Positions 46,723 through 56,912 of a DNA stretch of 64,000 bases are shown here, one piece after another. Made by a program: the position numbers and the translations under genes. The DNA is from Cryobacterium sp. (GTDB taxonomy: Bacteria; Actinomycetota; Actinomycetes; Actinomycetales; Microbacteriaceae): the NCBI RefSeq assembly GCF_026786305.1, contig NZ_JAJAYI010000081.1:1-64000 (forward strand). The letters are read 5' to 3'. How positions within the stretch are numbered: position 1 is the stretch's first letter; every line of letters begins with the position of its first letter. The notes beneath the pieces were generated by a model. That model was not told the DNA's origin. It saw only the letters and a program-made list of their open reading frames with translations, and searched no databases.

Positions 46723-47865
46723 TCAAACGGATGCCGGCGCCGACTGATATGGCACGCCGAGAAACCGGGCGTAGTCCTTGAGAGCGCGGCCGAAGCCCCG
46801 CTGCGTTCGCTCGGCCCGAGTCCGGGCGGCCGCCGTGGTCGGTTCGTCGAACAGCGAGGCCACGGCGGTGAGCCCCGACACCGCAATCTTCTTGCGCCAG
46901 GTTCCGACGATGCGGCCGTTCATGACAACGAGGGGAAGAAAGATTCCGTTCAGCCCGGGCACGACCCGGATGAGCTCCTCGGCAGCGATCACGCACGTGC
47001 GGTCGCGGTAGCCGAGCAGATACTCATCGAACCCGGGCAGCGCGAGCACTGGCGTGTGCTCGCGAGCACCCGCATCCGTCCTCGCTGCATCCGCTGCATC
47101 AGCGGCAAGAAAGTGGGGGACACCGTCGACCAGAACCTCGGTGAGCCTCGTTCTCGCTACGGCCAGACCGGTTTTAGCGTCGGCGACGGTGAGCTGGGAC
47201 CACCAGGCGAAGTCGACCAGTGTCGCTGGCCCGTGGCCGACGAAATAGCGGTACACGAACTCGCCGAGGGCCTCGTCGCGCTCGAGCCGCCGCGGGTTCG
47301 GCACCCATTCGTCGAGCAGCACGAGCCCCTGCTGGGCGCCCACCTGTCGGCCCCAGCACAGGGTTCCGGTGAGGGCGAGGTGGGCGATCATGTGGTAGCC
47401 GCGCTGGCCCTCGGTCGACAGCCCCACAGCCTGGAGGATGGCCATGAATTCGGCGCGGCTGAGCTGTTTCTGACCGGTCAGCGCTGCGATCGCGGCCTCG
47501 CGTGCCCGTTCCAGCACAGCCGGGTCGAGGCCGAGCCGCTCGTTGATCGTGCGTGTTTTCGCAAGCAGCCGCGGTGTCGTGAGGCCCTGCATCCAGCTCA
47601 GTTCCCGGGCCGGAACAAAATGCAGCGTGCCACGCATCGGCCACGATCGCACGATTTTGCCAGCCGCAACGAGGGCCTGCACCTCGGCAAGTGTCGTGCC
47701 GGGGGAGCGCACGCCGAGGGCCCACTGACCCGCCGGGTAGTCCTGGGCCTGCACCGCGAGCATCCGCTCGGCGACGGCCGCCGCACCGGGTAGCGGAACC
47801 CCGGCCAGCCCCTGCGCCCGCAGGCGCAGGCGAACGACGTCGGCGCGGGAGACGACAGCTGGCAT
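46723..47865 (-). CDS. AlkZ-like (HTH_42) winged-helix DNA glycosylase family protein
   Basis: The protein has 380 residues. The family features of the AlkZ/YcaQ superfamily are present: the QAQ motif (Q-hydrophobic-Q) in MLAVQAQDYPAGQWAL, SWPMRGTLHFVPA, and a C-terminal PGFDEYLLGYRDR and IVGTWR. AlkZ enzymes remove alkylated or crosslinked bases; YcaQ in E. coli unhooks interstrand crosslinks. Whether this member is active is unknown. CATACT lies 6 nt before ATG 47865, a possible leaderless start. Confidence 0.87.
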   Translation of the reverse strand: MPAVVSRADVVRLRLRAQGLAGVPLPGAAAVAERMLAVQAQDYPAGQWALGVRSPGTTLAEVQALVAAGKIVRSWPMRGTLHFVPARELSWMQGLTTPRLLAKTRTINERLGLDPAVLERAREAAIAALTGQKQLSRAEFMAILQAVGLSTEGQRGYHMIAHLALTGTLCWGRQVGAQQGLVLLDEWVPNPRRLERDEALGEFVYRYFVGHGPATLVDFAWWSQLTVADAKTGLAVARTRLTEVLVDGVPHFLAADAADAARTDAGAREHTPVLALPGFDEYLLGYRDRTCVIAAEELIRVVPGLNGIFLPLVVMNGRIVGTWRKKIAVSGLTAVASLFDEPTTAAARTRAERTQRGFGRALKDYARFLGVPYQSAPASV

Positions 47866-47871
47866 GACACC

Positions 47872-47877
47872 AGTATG
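47872..47877 (-). promoter_or_regulatory. possible -10 box 6 nt before the AlkZ-like gene
   Basis: CATACT on the minus strand is a partial -10 match placed exactly as in the other leaderless candidates. Confidence 0.35.
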
Positions 47878-47909
47878 CCGACTCCCGCGCTGTCTGAAGA
47901 CGGCCTGCG

Positions 47910-49514
47910 CTACTTTCCGCGGCGACCTTGGCGCACCGCCTGAATCACCCGGGCGCTTCCGTCCGAGGTCTGGGTTCCGAAGGCGTCGAACTGGTCGGTG
48001 GACGGCCCGCTCGTGGGCGGCGCACCACGACCGAACCGTCGACGCAGCGCCTTGATGACCGGCGGAACGACCAGGAACAGCACGATCACGGTGTACACGA
48101 CAACCGCGAGCGGTTCACTCAGCAACGCCGCCGGGTCGCCCGCACTGATCTGCAGGGAGCGGCGCAGCTGGCGTTCCATCTCCGGGCCGAGAATGGCCCC
48201 GACGATGATCGGCAGCACCGGAAACCCGAAGCGTCGGGCCATGTAGCCGAGCGCGCCCAGAATCAGCAGGATCACAATGTTGAAGGTCTGCATGCCCGCC
48301 GCGTAGGCGCCGAGGGTCGCGAAGAACAGAATGCCCGCATAGAGATACGGCCGGGGAATCCGCAGCAGCTTCGCCCAGAGCGGTGCGAGCGGCAGGTTGA
48401 GCGCGAGCAGTAGCGTATTGCCGATGAACAGGCTCGCAATGAGCGTCCAGACCAGAACAGGCTCGGTCTGGAACAGAAGCGGTCCGGGGTGGATGCCGTA
48501 CTGGTTGAACGCGGCGATCATCACGGCGGCGGTCGCTGTGGTCGGCAGGCCGAGGGTCAACAACGGCACAAGGGTTCCGGCAGCGGAGGCGTTGTTGGCT
48601 GCTTCCGGGCCGGCGACGCCCTCGATGGCGCCATGGCCGAACTGTTCCGAATTCTTGGACAGCTTCTTCTCAGCCACATAGGACAAGAAAGTAGGAATCT
48701 CCGCGCCGCCGGCCGGGATGGCACCAAACGGAAAGCCGATGACGGTGCCGCGCAGCCACGGCTTCCAGGAGCGCTTCCAATCGTCCTTGCCCATCCACGG
48801 CACCCCGACCGGGATCGTCGCGGGCGTGCCATGACGCAGGTGCGCGGCGATCCACAGGGCCTCACCGACCGCGAACAGGGCGACGGCGATGACGACGACG
48901 TCAATGCCGCCGGAGAGCAGCGGCTGCCCAAAGGTCAGCCGCGGCTGGCCGGTCGTGCCGTCGAGGCCGACGAGTCCGATGGTGAGGCCGATGAACAGGG
49001 ATGCGAGTCCACGAATGCGGCTTGCACCGAGCACGGTGCTCACCGCGACGAAAGCGAAGACCATCATCGCGAAGTACGAGGGGGCCCCGAGACCGATCGC
49101 GATCGCCACGACGAACGGGGCAACGAAGACCAGGGCGCCGGTGGCGAGCGTGCCGGCCACGAACGAGCCAATCGCGGCGGTCGCGAGTGCCTGAGCGCCG
49201 CGGCCGGCCTTGGCCATCTTGTTGCCCTCGAGCGCCGTCACGACCGAGGAGGATTCGCCGGGCGTATTGAGCAGAATTGAGGTCGTCGACCCGCCGTACA
49301 TGCCGCCGTAGTAGATGCCGGCGAACATGATGAGCGACCCGGTCACGTCGAGCGCGTAGGTCAGTGGCAGCAGCAGGGCCACGGTCATGGCCGGGCCGAT
49401 GCCGGGCAGCACGCCGACCGCGGTGCCGAGCAGCACGCCGATGAGGGCGAACAGGAGGTTCTGCAGGGTCAGCGCGTTGCTGAACCCCTCCATCAGCAGG
49501 GTGACGTTGTCCAT
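47910..49514 (-). CDS. tctA: tripartite tricarboxylate transporter, large permease subunit TctA
   Basis: The protein has 534 residues with about 12 membrane helices. Signatures are [57 protein letters not shown] and, in the second half, [30 protein letters not shown]. With TctB and the binding protein TctC, it takes up citrate or another carboxylate. It is the last gene of tctCBA, and ATG 49514 overlaps the tctB stop. Confidence 0.96.
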   Translation of the reverse strand: MDNVTLLMEGFSNALTLQNLLFALIGVLLGTAVGVLPGIGPAMTVALLLPLTYALDVTGSLIMFAGIYYGGMYGGSTTSILLNTPGESSSVVTALEGNKMAKAGRGAQALATAAIGSFVAGTLATGALVFVAPFVVAIAIGLGAPSYFAMMVFAFVAVSTVLGASRIRGLASLFIGLTIGLVGLDGTTGQPRLTFGQPLLSGGIDVVVIAVALFAVGEALWIAAHLRHGTPATIPVGVPWMGKDDWKRSWKPWLRGTVIGFPFGAIPAGGAEIPTFLSYVAEKKLSKNSEQFGHGAIEGVAGPEAANNASAAGTLVPLLTLGLPTTATAAVMIAAFNQYGIHPGPLLFQTEPVLVWTLIASLFIGNTLLLALNLPLAPLWAKLLRIPRPYLYAGILFFATLGAYAAGMQTFNIVILLILGALGYMARRFGFPVLPIIVGAILGPEMERQLRRSLQISAGDPAALLSEPLAVVVYTVIVLFLVVPPVIKALRRRFGRGAPPTSGPSTDQFDAFGTQTSDGSARVIQAVRQGRRGK

Positions 49515-50041
49515 CAGAGAATTCCCGTCAGGAGGCCGGCCGGCAGGTTGATGCCGAGGCCCAACACGAAGCCATAGAAGGTGCCGACGGCGAGAAGAAT
49601 ACCGATCACGAGCGCCCAGACCAAGCGCCTCGAGCCGAGTAGCAGGGCGGATCCGAAGAACAGCAGCGCGCTGCCGATGACAAAGCCGAGAAAGTCCATC
49701 GAGAGGGCGAAGACGAGGATCAGGCCGCCGAGGCCGAAAACGGTCGGCCAGTGGGCCTTCTGGGAGAGGTCGATGTCCTCGCCGTCTTCGGCGTCGGCGT
49801 GGCCGCCCCGCAGCACAGAGATCGCCAGGGCGATCGCACACAGGCCGAGGCCGATCGCAATGATCGTGGGAACGACCTGCGGTCCCATCACGCCGGCGTT
49901 GATGGCGGTATGACGAATGTTCGCGGTATCGACCGCGATCACAATCGCGATCACGGCGAGCAGGGCGGCGACGCCGAGCTCGGAGCGACCCTGCAGGCGG
50001 GCGCGCAGCCCCGAAGTCGGAACTGTGCTGGGGGCGGTCAT
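49514..50041 (-). CDS. tctB: tripartite tricarboxylate transporter, small permease subunit TctB
   Basis: The protein has 175 residues with about four membrane helices. TctB features are [16 protein letters not shown] near the N terminus and [41 protein letters not shown]. It is the small membrane subunit of the tricarboxylate transporter. I chose ATG 50041, 2 nt after the tctC stop; the upstream open frame overlaps tctC. The position between tctC and tctA is canonical. Confidence 0.93.
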   Translation of the reverse strand: MTAPSTVPTSGLRARLQGRSELGVAALLAVIAIVIAVDTANIRHTAINAGVMGPQVVPTIIAIGLGLCAIALAISVLRGGHADAEDGEDIDLSQKAHWPTVFGLGGLILVFALSMDFLGFVIGSALLFFGSALLLGSRRLVWALVIGILLAVGTFYGFVLGLGINLPAGLLTGIL

Positions 50042-50043
50042 GA

Positions 50044-51063
50044 TTAGACCAGGCCCAGGGTCTTCAGTACGTCGGCCACACGGGTGTCCTGCTCGGTGAG
50101 GAAGGTGCTGAAGTCGTTGCCGGTGATGAAGGCGTCGGTCCAACTGTTGTCCTCGAGAACCTGCTTCCACTCGGGGCTGTCGTGCATGGCCGTGACGGCG
50201 TCGACGAGGCGGGCGATTTCGGCATCGGTCAGGCCCGGTGCGGCCAGGAGCCCTCGCCAGTTGGTGAAGACGAGGTCGATGCCCTCTTCGGTCAGGGTGG
50301 GGGCGTCGATGACGGGAACGCGCTCCTCGCTCGTGACGGCGAGCACGCGCAGGTCTCCCGACTTGATCTGTTCGAGGAACTCGCCGTAGCCGGAGGCACC
50401 GAACTGCAACTTGCCGCCGAGAATAGCCGGCAGTAATTCACCGCCGCCGTCATAGGCGACGTAGTTGACAGTCGTGGGGTCAATGCCGACGGCATCGGCG
50501 AGCTGCATCGGCAGCAGGTGGTCCGGGCCGCCCGGCGAGGAGCCGCCGCCGACGGCGAAGGTGGCCGGGTCAGCCTTCCACGCCTCGACGAGATCATCGA
50601 TGGTTTCGTAGGGGGAGTCGGCCGCGACGAAGATGGCCCCGGCTTCTTCGATGAGTCCGGCGATCGGGGTCGCGTCGGCGACCTTGGCATCACCCTCGTT
50701 GGTGTACGCGGCCCCGACGACGCCGAGCCCCATCATGAGCAGAAAGTTGGCGTTGCCGGTTTCGGTCAGGGTACGGGCCAGGCCCACGGTTCCACCGGCG
50801 CCGGCCAGATTGGTGACCTCGGTGCCGGTGGCCAGGTCCAGATCGTCCATGACCTTGACCGCCGCGCGCCCGGTAACGTCGTAGCCGCTGCCCGGAGCGT
50901 TGGGAATCATGACCTGCAGTTTTTGGATCGGACCACTGTCGGTAGCCTCGGTGTTCTTGGCGCTGGTGACTCCGCAGGCGCTGAGCGCGAGTGCGACGGC
51001 GCCGGCGAGAACGACGGTGCCCATGTTGCGGCGCGGGCGCATGGTGCGTGCTGTGATTGGCAT
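50044..51063 (-). CDS. tctC: tripartite tricarboxylate transporter substrate-binding lipoprotein TctC
   Basis: The protein has 339 residues. It is a lipoprotein: signal peptide with lipobox LSAC and lipidated Cys30. The TctC fold is shown by [38 protein letters not shown] and GVQA-type [28 protein letters not shown]. It captures the carboxylate outside the membrane. The gene is divergent from a CitA-type sensor kinase, which probably controls it. Confidence 0.95.
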   Translation of the reverse strand: MPITARTMRPRRNMGTVVLAGAVALALSACGVTSAKNTEATDSGPIQKLQVMIPNAPGSGYDVTGRAAVKVMDDLDLATGTEVTNLAGAGGTVGLARTLTETGNANFLLMMGLGVVGAAYTNEGDAKVADATPIAGLIEEAGAIFVAADSPYETIDDLVEAWKADPATFAVGGGSSPGGPDHLLPMQLADAVGIDPTTVNYVAYDGGGELLPAILGGKLQFGASGYGEFLEQIKSGDLRVLAVTSEERVPVIDAPTLTEEGIDLVFTNWRGLLAAPGLTDAEIARLVDAVTAMHDSPEWKQVLEDNSWTDAFITGNDFSTFLTEQDTRVADVLKTLGLV

Positions 51064-51222
51064 GCTTGAATCCTCTTCGATTTCTGGCGAGCCTCTTTGC
51101 TGGCCGGGATCAGCCTGCGTGCTGGGCCGGCCTGAGACAACTTGTGACGTTAGTGAACGTTTTGTAGCTTGTGGTTGCCCGCATCAATTTCGGTTTACCT
51201 CCACGATGAGGGATTATCTCTT

Positions 51223-52899
51223 ATGGCTAAAGACGACCGAGGGGTTTTGATCCCGCGCCCACGCGGGTCGGTCATCCGTTCGAGCCGTCTGAGCCTGACC
51301 CGCCAACTGCTGCTGTTTCAACTCAGCCTGATCGCCCTCGTGCTCCTCGCCGTCACGGCCATTTCACTGGAGCAGACCCGCAGCAGCTTTGAAAGCGGCG
51401 CCCAGCGACGCATGCTGACGGTCGCCGAGTACACCGCCGCCAACCCGCTCGTGCGCAGTCTGCTCGACAGCACGGCGGTATCCCAGCAATTCTCCGTTCC
51501 GGTCGAGACCCTCCGCACGACAACCGGGGTCGACCAACTGATCGTGACGGATGCTGCCGGCCGTATCATCGCTTCACCCGCCGATCCGCGGCTGCTCGCG
51601 ACCGGCCTGGCCATCGATCCCACTCCTGACGGGTCCGACGCCGCGTGGGCCGGCGTCGCCCCGCTCGGTACCAGGGACTACGTGGTCGCGCAGGTGCCGG
51701 TGCTCTCGAACTCCGGGGAGGTCGTGGGTTCGGTTGTGGCCGCCCGCCAGTTTCCGGCCGTGGCCGAACTGCTCGCGAGCGCGGCGCCGAACCTGCTCAC
51801 CTATGTCGGGGTGGCCGGGGTGCTCGGCGTGGCCGGGTCGCTGCTGTTGGCGGCGCGGGTGAAACGGCAGACGCTCGGCCTGGAGCCGGAACAGATCGGC
51901 CGGCTGGTCGAGCATCGGGATGCCATGATCCACGGAATCCGGGAGGGCGTGATCGCCGTCGACGCCGATGGTCTCATCACGCTCGCCAATGACAGCGCCC
52001 GCAGCCTGCTCGGTCTGCCCGCTGACGCGGAGGGCCGGGCGATCGATACGGTGGGTCTCGATGACGAGGCGGTGCGGGCGCTGCGCCAACAGGACGTTGG
52101 CGAGATCGATACGGTGTTTGTGAACCGGGGGGTGCTGCTCGTGCTCAACCAGACGCTCATTCACCCGCCCAGGGCGCGGCCCGAGGTTGTGACGACCCTG
52201 CGCGACCGCACCGAACTGGTCACGCTCCAGCGTGACCTCGGCAGCAGCCGGCAGGCCACCGATACCCTGCGTGCCCAGACCCACGAGTTCGCGAACCGGC
52301 TGCACACCATTTCGATGCTCATGCAGCTCGGCGACACCGACGCGGCGGTGGAATACGTCGACGCCGTCACGCGTGACCGCACCGAGCTCGACAACTCGGT
52401 TCTGACCCGCCTGCAGGAGCCGGCGGTGGCCGCGCTCGTGATAGCAAAGACCTCGCTCGCCCGCGAACGTGGTGCGACGCTCGTGCTCTCGGCCGAATCG
52501 GCCCTGGCTCGGGTCGATGCCGACCTCTCAACCGACCTCGTGACGGTGATCGGAAACCTGGTCGACAATGCCCTCGACGCCGTTACCGGAGCCGGGGAAC
52601 GCGGCGTTCGCCTCGATGTGCAGCCTCTCCAGGGTGCCATGCGCGTGACGGTGAGTGATTCCGGGCCGGGCATCGATACCGCGCTCATCGGCCGGGTGTT
52701 CGAGGTCGGTGTGACGAGTAAGTCGGCGCTGACCGGGGAGGACGCCCACGGCTACGGACTCGCGATCGTGCGCCTCGTCGCGACGCGTCGCGGGGGATCG
52801 GTGAGCTACCGGGCCGAGAACGGTGCAGTGTTCGAGGCGGTGCTCCCGATCGACGCGGCCCGGTCAGCCGAGGAGAAGGAGGAGCAGATCCATGTGTAA
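51223..52899 (+). CDS. CitA/DcuS-type sensor histidine kinase
   Basis: The protein has 558 residues. A first membrane helix (residues 31-50) is followed by an extracytoplasmic PAS-like sensor (TRSSFESGAQRRMLTVAEYTAANPLVRSLLD), a second helix (about 185-210), a cytoplasmic PAS, the phosphoacceptor His354 (THEFANRLHTISML) and a HATPase domain (NLVDNALDAV, VSDSGPGID, HGYGLAIV). Such kinases sense external di- and tricarboxylates. The partner regulator overlaps by 8 nt. It is divergent from tctCBA. GAGGG lies 10 nt before ATG 51223. Confidence 0.94.
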   Translation: MAKDDRGVLIPRPRGSVIRSSRLSLTRQLLLFQLSLIALVLLAVTAISLEQTRSSFESGAQRRMLTVAEYTAANPLVRSLLDSTAVSQQFSVPVETLRTTTGVDQLIVTDAAGRIIASPADPRLLATGLAIDPTPDGSDAAWAGVAPLGTRDYVVAQVPVLSNSGEVVGSVVAARQFPAVAELLASAAPNLLTYVGVAGVLGVAGSLLLAARVKRQTLGLEPEQIGRLVEHRDAMIHGIREGVIAVDADGLITLANDSARSLLGLPADAEGRAIDTVGLDDEAVRALRQQDVGEIDTVFVNRGVLLVLNQTLIHPPRARPEVVTTLRDRTELVTLQRDLGSSRQATDTLRAQTHEFANRLHTISMLMQLGDTDAAVEYVDAVTRDRTELDNSVLTRLQEPAVAALVIAKTSLARERGATLVLSAESALARVDADLSTDLVTVIGNLVDNALDAVTGAGERGVRLDVQPLQGAMRVTVSDSGPGIDTALIGRVFEVGVTSKSALTGEDAHGYGLAIVRLVATRRGGSVSYRAENGAVFEAVLPIDAARSAEEKEEQIHV

Positions 52900-53578
52900 C
52901 GTACTCGTCGTGGATGACGATTTCATGGTGGCCCGCGCCCACGAGCGCATTGTGGCGCAGCAATCAGGCTTCACCGCGGTCGGTGTCGCGGCGACCGGTT
53001 CCGACGCGCTCGCCCAGATTACCGGCAAAGCCCCGCACCTCGTGCTTCTCGACATGTATTTGCCCGATATGACCGGCCTCGACGTCATCCGCCGGGCGCG
53101 GGAGGCCGGGCTCGGTGTGGACTTTCTCGTGCTCAGCGCCGCACGGGAAGCCGAGATGGTCACCGCGGCTCTGCAGGGCGGCATCGTGAGCTATCTGCTC
53201 AAACCGTTCAAAATCACCGAGCTGCAGGTTCGGCTGGTTGGGTACGCCGAACGGCGTCGACTGCTGGGCCGCAGTGGTGACCTCAGCCAGAGTGATCTTG
53301 ACCAGGCGCTGGGACGAGCATCCGCTCTACCGGCCACGGAAACGGTCTCCACCCTGCCGAAGGGCCTGAGCAAGGAAACGGCGGCGCTGGCCGCTACCGC
53401 CCTGGCCAGCCGCGAACTCGACCTGGCCGCGTCGGAGTGTGCCGAACTGCTCGGCCTGTCACGGGTGGTGGCCCGCAAATACCTCGAGTACTTCGTCGAT
53501 TCCGGTCAGGCCACCGTCAGCCTGCGCTACGGCCAGACCGGCCGCCCCCAGCGTCGTTACTCGTGGCTGGCCGGTTAG
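52892..53578 (+). CDS. CitB/DcuR-type response regulator
   Basis: The protein has 228 residues. The receiver domain has acidic pocket Asp8-10, phosphoacceptor Asp54 (LLDMYLPDMTG) and Lys in LLKPFK. A linker is followed by a helix-turn-helix region (ASECAELLGLSRVVARKYLEYFVDSGQATVSLRYG), as in CitB/DctR. It probably activates tctCBA when the cognate ligand is sensed. AGGAGG lies 9 nt before ATG 52892, inside the kinase gene. It ends one base before the sepH stop codon. Confidence 0.95.
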   Translation: MCNVLVVDDDFMVARAHERIVAQQSGFTAVGVAATGSDALAQITGKAPHLVLLDMYLPDMTGLDVIRRAREAGLGVDFLVLSAAREAEMVTAALQGGIVSYLLKPFKITELQVRLVGYAERRRLLGRSGDLSQSDLDQALGRASALPATETVSTLPKGLSKETAALAATALASRELDLAASECAELLGLSRVVARKYLEYFVDSGQATVSLRYGQTGRPQRRYSWLAG

Positions 53579-54760
53579 TCAGCCGAGGTCGTCGTCGGTC
53601 CGTGCACCGAACACGATTTCGTCCCAGCTCGGCATAGAGGCACGGCCGCGTTTGGGCGTCGTACGTGCGTGGTTGGTACGACCGTGGTTGGTGCGTTCCT
53701 GCGCCCGGGCGGCCTGATTGGCCCAGGCGTTGCCGGTCGGCTCGGGAGTGGTGGCCGGCGCCGCACTGGAGTCGTCGGTGACGGCGGCGTCGGTCGGTGT
53801 CGCCCGACGTGGTTGGAGCGTTGCCGCTTGCGCTGAATGGTGCGTGGGAGTCTGCGTGGGGTGCTGTGCTGACGCGGATGCCGTCGGCTTGGCCGCCATC
53901 GCATCCCCGCTTGACGTCGCCTCGCGTTCACCGCGTCGACGACGCAAGGATTCCAGAAGGTCGGCGGTCTCGCTCATGTTCGAGGTCGGCTCAGCGGCGC
54001 GCTTGATCGCCGCCTTCGACACCGCATCGTCCCGGCCCAGCGAGCGGGAGTAGGGAACGGCCTCAAGGTTCGGGCTGGTGTCGTTCAGAATTTCATCGGC
54101 GAGCGATTCCTTGAAGTTGAAGGCGTTGCTGTCGAAACGCGACACGTCGGCAGCACTCGTCTCGGCGCCCACCGCGCGCAGCCGCGGAATGAGCGAGCCC
54201 TTGAGCTCGCCCTGCTGCGACAGCGCGACCGCCTCGCTGCCGACCGGCGACAGGGAATTCTTTTTCGGTTCGAAACCCCAGCGGGCATCGTGGTCGATTT
54301 CGTCGGCGGTGAACGACAACTTGACGATCCAGCCGCCGTCGGGCTCTTTCCAACTTGCCCAGCGTTCACCGGTCGCGCCGATTGAGGCGAGACGTTCCCG
54401 AATGACGCTGCCAAAGTTGACGTTTTCGTCGATCGGGTCGGGATCGATGGCAGTGTGCACGGGAACACTCAACGCCGACGAGACGATGTATTCTCGCTCG
54501 GCCACGACCGGGCCCTCGAAGCGGCGCACGTAGTCGAGCGACGCCCCGGTGACCGCGGCGACGTCCTCAGCCGACATCCCGGAGCGAATGTGCGCCTGAA
54601 CTTCCCGCGGAGACACCTTGGGAGCGTTGACGCGTTCCGTCTGGGTTTGACGAAGCCGGGACTGAAGAACCTCGTCGATGGCGATGCGATATCGATCGCC
54701 ATCCTCGGACGCTGCGAGCAACGCACCGTTCTCAACCCCAATAACCTTCAATTCCTGCAT
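53579..54760 (-). CDS. sepH: septation protein SepH (DUF3071)
   Basis: The protein has 393 residues. The DUF3071 N-terminal part begins MQELKVIGVENGALLAASEDGDRYRIAIDE and includes a helix-turn-helix (SPREVQAHIRSGMSAEDVAAVTGASLDYVRRFEGPV). The rest is disordered, ending in PSWDEIVFGARTDDDLG, a conserved C-terminal motif. In Streptomyces SepH binds FtsZ and stimulates filament assembly; the family is restricted to actinobacteria. I chose ATG 54760 on family grounds, with GAGGG 9 nt upstream. It is divergent from the DUF4193 gene. Confidence 0.93.
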   Translation of the reverse strand: MQELKVIGVENGALLAASEDGDRYRIAIDEVLQSRLRQTQTERVNAPKVSPREVQAHIRSGMSAEDVAAVTGASLDYVRRFEGPVVAEREYIVSSALSVPVHTAIDPDPIDENVNFGSVIRERLASIGATGERWASWKEPDGGWIVKLSFTADEIDHDARWGFEPKKNSLSPVGSEAVALSQQGELKGSLIPRLRAVGAETSAADVSRFDSNAFNFKESLADEILNDTSPNLEAVPYSRSLGRDDAVSKAAIKRAAEPTSNMSETADLLESLRRRRGEREATSSGDAMAAKPTASASAQHPTQTPTHHSAQAATLQPRRATPTDAAVTDDSSAAPATTPEPTGNAWANQAARAQERTNHGRTNHARTTPKRGRASMPSWDEIVFGARTDDDLG

Positions 54761-54920
54761 GAAGACAAGCCCTCTCGCGATTACCGTTGGATGCAAGACT
54801 GCCACGGGTTGGTGCCTTTTGCGGGAATACGCCGGGCGTGCCGCAAGTTGTTTCTTCGTGTCCGAATAGAAAAGTTGGCGGACGGTTTGCAATTCCGTCT
54901 GGATTGTTGGAAACTGTGGC

Positions 54921-54941
54921 CGCCGATTTCGTTTATCGGCG
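54921..54941 (+). promoter_or_regulatory. 7-bp hairpin shortly before the DUF4193 start
   Basis: CGCCGAT and ATCGGCG form a perfect stem with a 7-nt loop, 18 nt before ATG 54960. It could shape translation initiation or be a DNA site. The rest of the 199-bp gap to sepH has no gene. Confidence 0.3.
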
Positions 54942-54959
54942 TAACTGAAATGGATGGGC

Positions 54960-55253
54960 ATGGCAACCGATTACGACGCACCCCGAAAGACTGAAGACGA
55001 CTCTGAGTCGATCGAGGCCCTCAAGGAACGTGTGCCAGACAAGATGTCCGGCAGCGTTGATGTCGACGACTCCGACAATCCCGGTGGGTTCGACCTTCCG
55101 GGCGCCGACCTGTCCGACCTGGACCTCGATGTCGTCGTTCTACCCGCGCAGGCCGACGAGTTCACCTGCGTGAATTGCTTCCTCGTCAAGCACCGCTCGC
55201 AGATGGGCCACGGAACCAAGCTCGGCACCATCTGCCTGGAGTGCGACTCCTAG
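54960..55253 (+). CDS. DUF4193 family zinc-binding-like protein
   Basis: The protein has 97 residues. It starts MATDYDAPRK, the conserved N terminus of DUF4193, continues with an acidic stretch (DLPGADLSDLDLDVVVLP) and ends with CVNC and CLEC pairs that suggest a zinc site. The family is common in actinobacteria, usually beside sepH, DUF3093 and dut, as here, and its role is unknown. ATG 54954 is an alternative start two codons upstream. Confidence 0.9.
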   Translation: MATDYDAPRKTEDDSESIEALKERVPDKMSGSVDVDDSDNPGGFDLPGADLSDLDLDVVVLPAQADEFTCVNCFLVKHRSQMGHGTKLGTICLECDS

Positions 55254-55278
55254 CTCGACTGCACCAGCACGATCTGCT

Positions 55279-55731
55279 TCACCCCACGTTGGCCGTTCGC
55301 GATTCATTGATCGCGGCGGCCAACTCTGTTGGGTGTCGGCTGGAGATGACCCAATACGGTGCGGGGTCGGTCGCATCCACGATCGGCACACGCACGATCG
55401 GGTCGATCCAGCCGCGAATGAGCAGCCATGCTCGGGCATCCAATCGAGGTCCGCGCTCCTGGGTGGCTTCGGACTTCTCGTAGACCGTCGCTTCGCCCAG
55501 CAGACGGGTGGAGATCGAGGCCGGCCCGGCGATCAATTCGCCGTTCTGCACGCGCACGACCGGCGCGGCCAGCACGAGCAGCACCACACAGCCGCCGTAC
55601 AGAACGGCGGCCGTGACGATGCCGGCAATCAGGGAGATCGGCACGAGCACGAGAATGCTCGCTGGTATCACCAGGGCGGTGACGATGAAGGCCCAGGCGT
55701 TGGGCCACAGTTTTTCGCGGTAATCAGGCAT
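55279..55731 (-). CDS. DUF3093 domain-containing membrane protein
   Basis: The protein has 150 residues. Two adjacent membrane helices (residues 13-60) precede a soluble domain with [17 protein letters not shown] and the conserved [20 protein letters not shown]. This is DUF3093, an actinobacterial family of unknown function, encoded divergently from dut in many genomes. It converges on the DUF4193 gene 25 nt away. Confidence 0.9.
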   Translation of the reverse strand: MPDYREKLWPNAWAFIVTALVIPASILVLVPISLIAGIVTAAVLYGGCVVLLVLAAPVVRVQNGELIAGPASISTRLLGEATVYEKSEATQERGPRLDARAWLLIRGWIDPIVRVPIVDATDPAPYWVISSRHPTELAAAINESRTANVG

Positions 55732-55757
55732 GGCTCTATTCGATCAGATATCTGCAC

Positions 55758-55763
55758 TACCCT
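55758..55763 (+). promoter_or_regulatory. -10 box 6 nt before dut
   Basis: TACCCT ends 6 nt before GTG 55770, with no ribosome-binding site, suggesting a leaderless dut transcript. Confidence 0.45.
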
Positions 55764-55769
55764 CGACAC

Positions 55770-56279
55770 GTGGCAGAAAGCGTCGAAGTACTGATCCAGG
55801 CATCCATCCTCCCGAACTACGCACATCCCGGTGATGCCGGGGCCGACCTGCACGCGGCCGAGGCTCTCGTGCTCGCCCCGGGAACCCGTGCACTTGTTGG
55901 TACCGGCGTGTCGATCGCCCTTCCCGACGGTTTTGCGGCGTTCGTCGTTCCCCGCAGCGGCCTGGCCATCACGCACGGCATCACCATCGTGAACGCCCCC
56001 GGAACAGTGGATGCCGGCTACCGTGGTGAAATCAAGGTCGCCCTGCTGAACACGGACCGTAACGAACCGTTCACCATTGCGATCGGCGATCGCATCGCCC
56101 AACTCATCGTGATGCCCGTCGCCCGCGCCGCCTTCATTGCCGTCGACAAGCTGCCGGGCAGCCAGCGCGGTGAGGGCGGTTTCGGCTCGACCGGCATTCT
56201 GCCGGGTGCCGCAAGAAGCGCCCACGACAACGCACCAGTGATGGGCGCAGCCGCCCCGCAGACAGGAGATAACCGGTGA
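55770..56279 (+). CDS. dut: dUTP diphosphatase
   Basis: The protein has 169 residues, a trimeric dUTPase. The five motifs are visible: [10 protein letters not shown] (1), VPRSGLA (2), [11 protein letters not shown] (3), [10 protein letters not shown] (4) and [10 protein letters not shown] (5). It hydrolyses dUTP to dUMP, keeping uracil out of DNA and supplying dTMP synthesis. The start is GTG 55770. The stop overlaps the DUF3710 gene (GTGA), a pair conserved in actinobacteria. Confidence 0.97.
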   Translation: MAESVEVLIQASILPNYAHPGDAGADLHAAEALVLAPGTRALVGTGVSIALPDGFAAFVVPRSGLAITHGITIVNAPGTVDAGYRGEIKVALLNTDRNEPFTIAIGDRIAQLIVMPVARAAFIAVDKLPGSQRGEGGFGSTGILPGAARSAHDNAPVMGAAAPQTGDNR

Positions 56280-56905
56280 GTGACATCACGAACCCGGGGG
56301 AGTTCCCCGAAACCATGCCGAAATCGGCACCAGAGGACCGCGAGACCGAGGGCCCGTTTGATGAGTCAGAGGCCAACCCGGTGCGCCCATACGTCGACCT
56401 CGGCGGAATCAAGATTCTCCCGCGTGAGGGCCTGCACCTGCGCCTCGAAATTGAAGAGGGCAGCAAACGTGTTGTCGCCATTGGCCTCGACTTCGCCGGT
56501 TCCACCCTGCAGGTACAGCCGTTCGCCGCGCCGCGCTCGAGCGGCCTGTGGCACGAGATCCGCGACCAGATCGCCGATCAGATCGGCAAGCAGGGCGGCA
56601 CGACGACCCCCCGCGAAGGCCCGTTCGGCCCCGAGCTGGTCGCCGAGATCCCCGTCGCGGCCGGTCAGGAAGCGGGCGGCGTTTCCCGCCTCGCGCGCTT
56701 CATCGGCGTCGACGGCCCGCGTTGGTTCCTGCGCGGCGTTATCGCCGGTGAGGGAGCGATCGACCCCGCCGCAGCAGCGCAGATCGAAGACCTGTTCCGC
56801 AGCATCGTTGTCGTGCGCGGCTCCACCCCGATGCCGCCGCGCGACCTGATTCCGTTGCGCATGCCGGCCACGCCGGCCGGCGCGACTGAAACCACCGCCG
56901 GCTAA
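56276..56905 (+). CDS. DUF3710 domain-containing protein
   Basis: The protein has 209 residues and appears soluble. The DUF3710 core reads [49 protein letters not shown] and [17 protein letters not shown]. Its function is unknown. It follows dut in many actinobacteria, here overlapping it by 4 nt, and DUF3159 follows 7 nt later, so the three genes form one operon. Confidence 0.92.
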   Translation: MSDITNPGEFPETMPKSAPEDRETEGPFDESEANPVRPYVDLGGIKILPREGLHLRLEIEEGSKRVVAIGLDFAGSTLQVQPFAAPRSSGLWHEIRDQIADQIGKQGGTTTPREGPFGPELVAEIPVAAGQEAGGVSRLARFIGVDGPRWFLRGVIAGEGAIDPAAAAQIEDLFRSIVVVRGSTPMPPRDLIPLRMPATPAGATETTAG

Positions 56906-56912
56906 CCAGACC

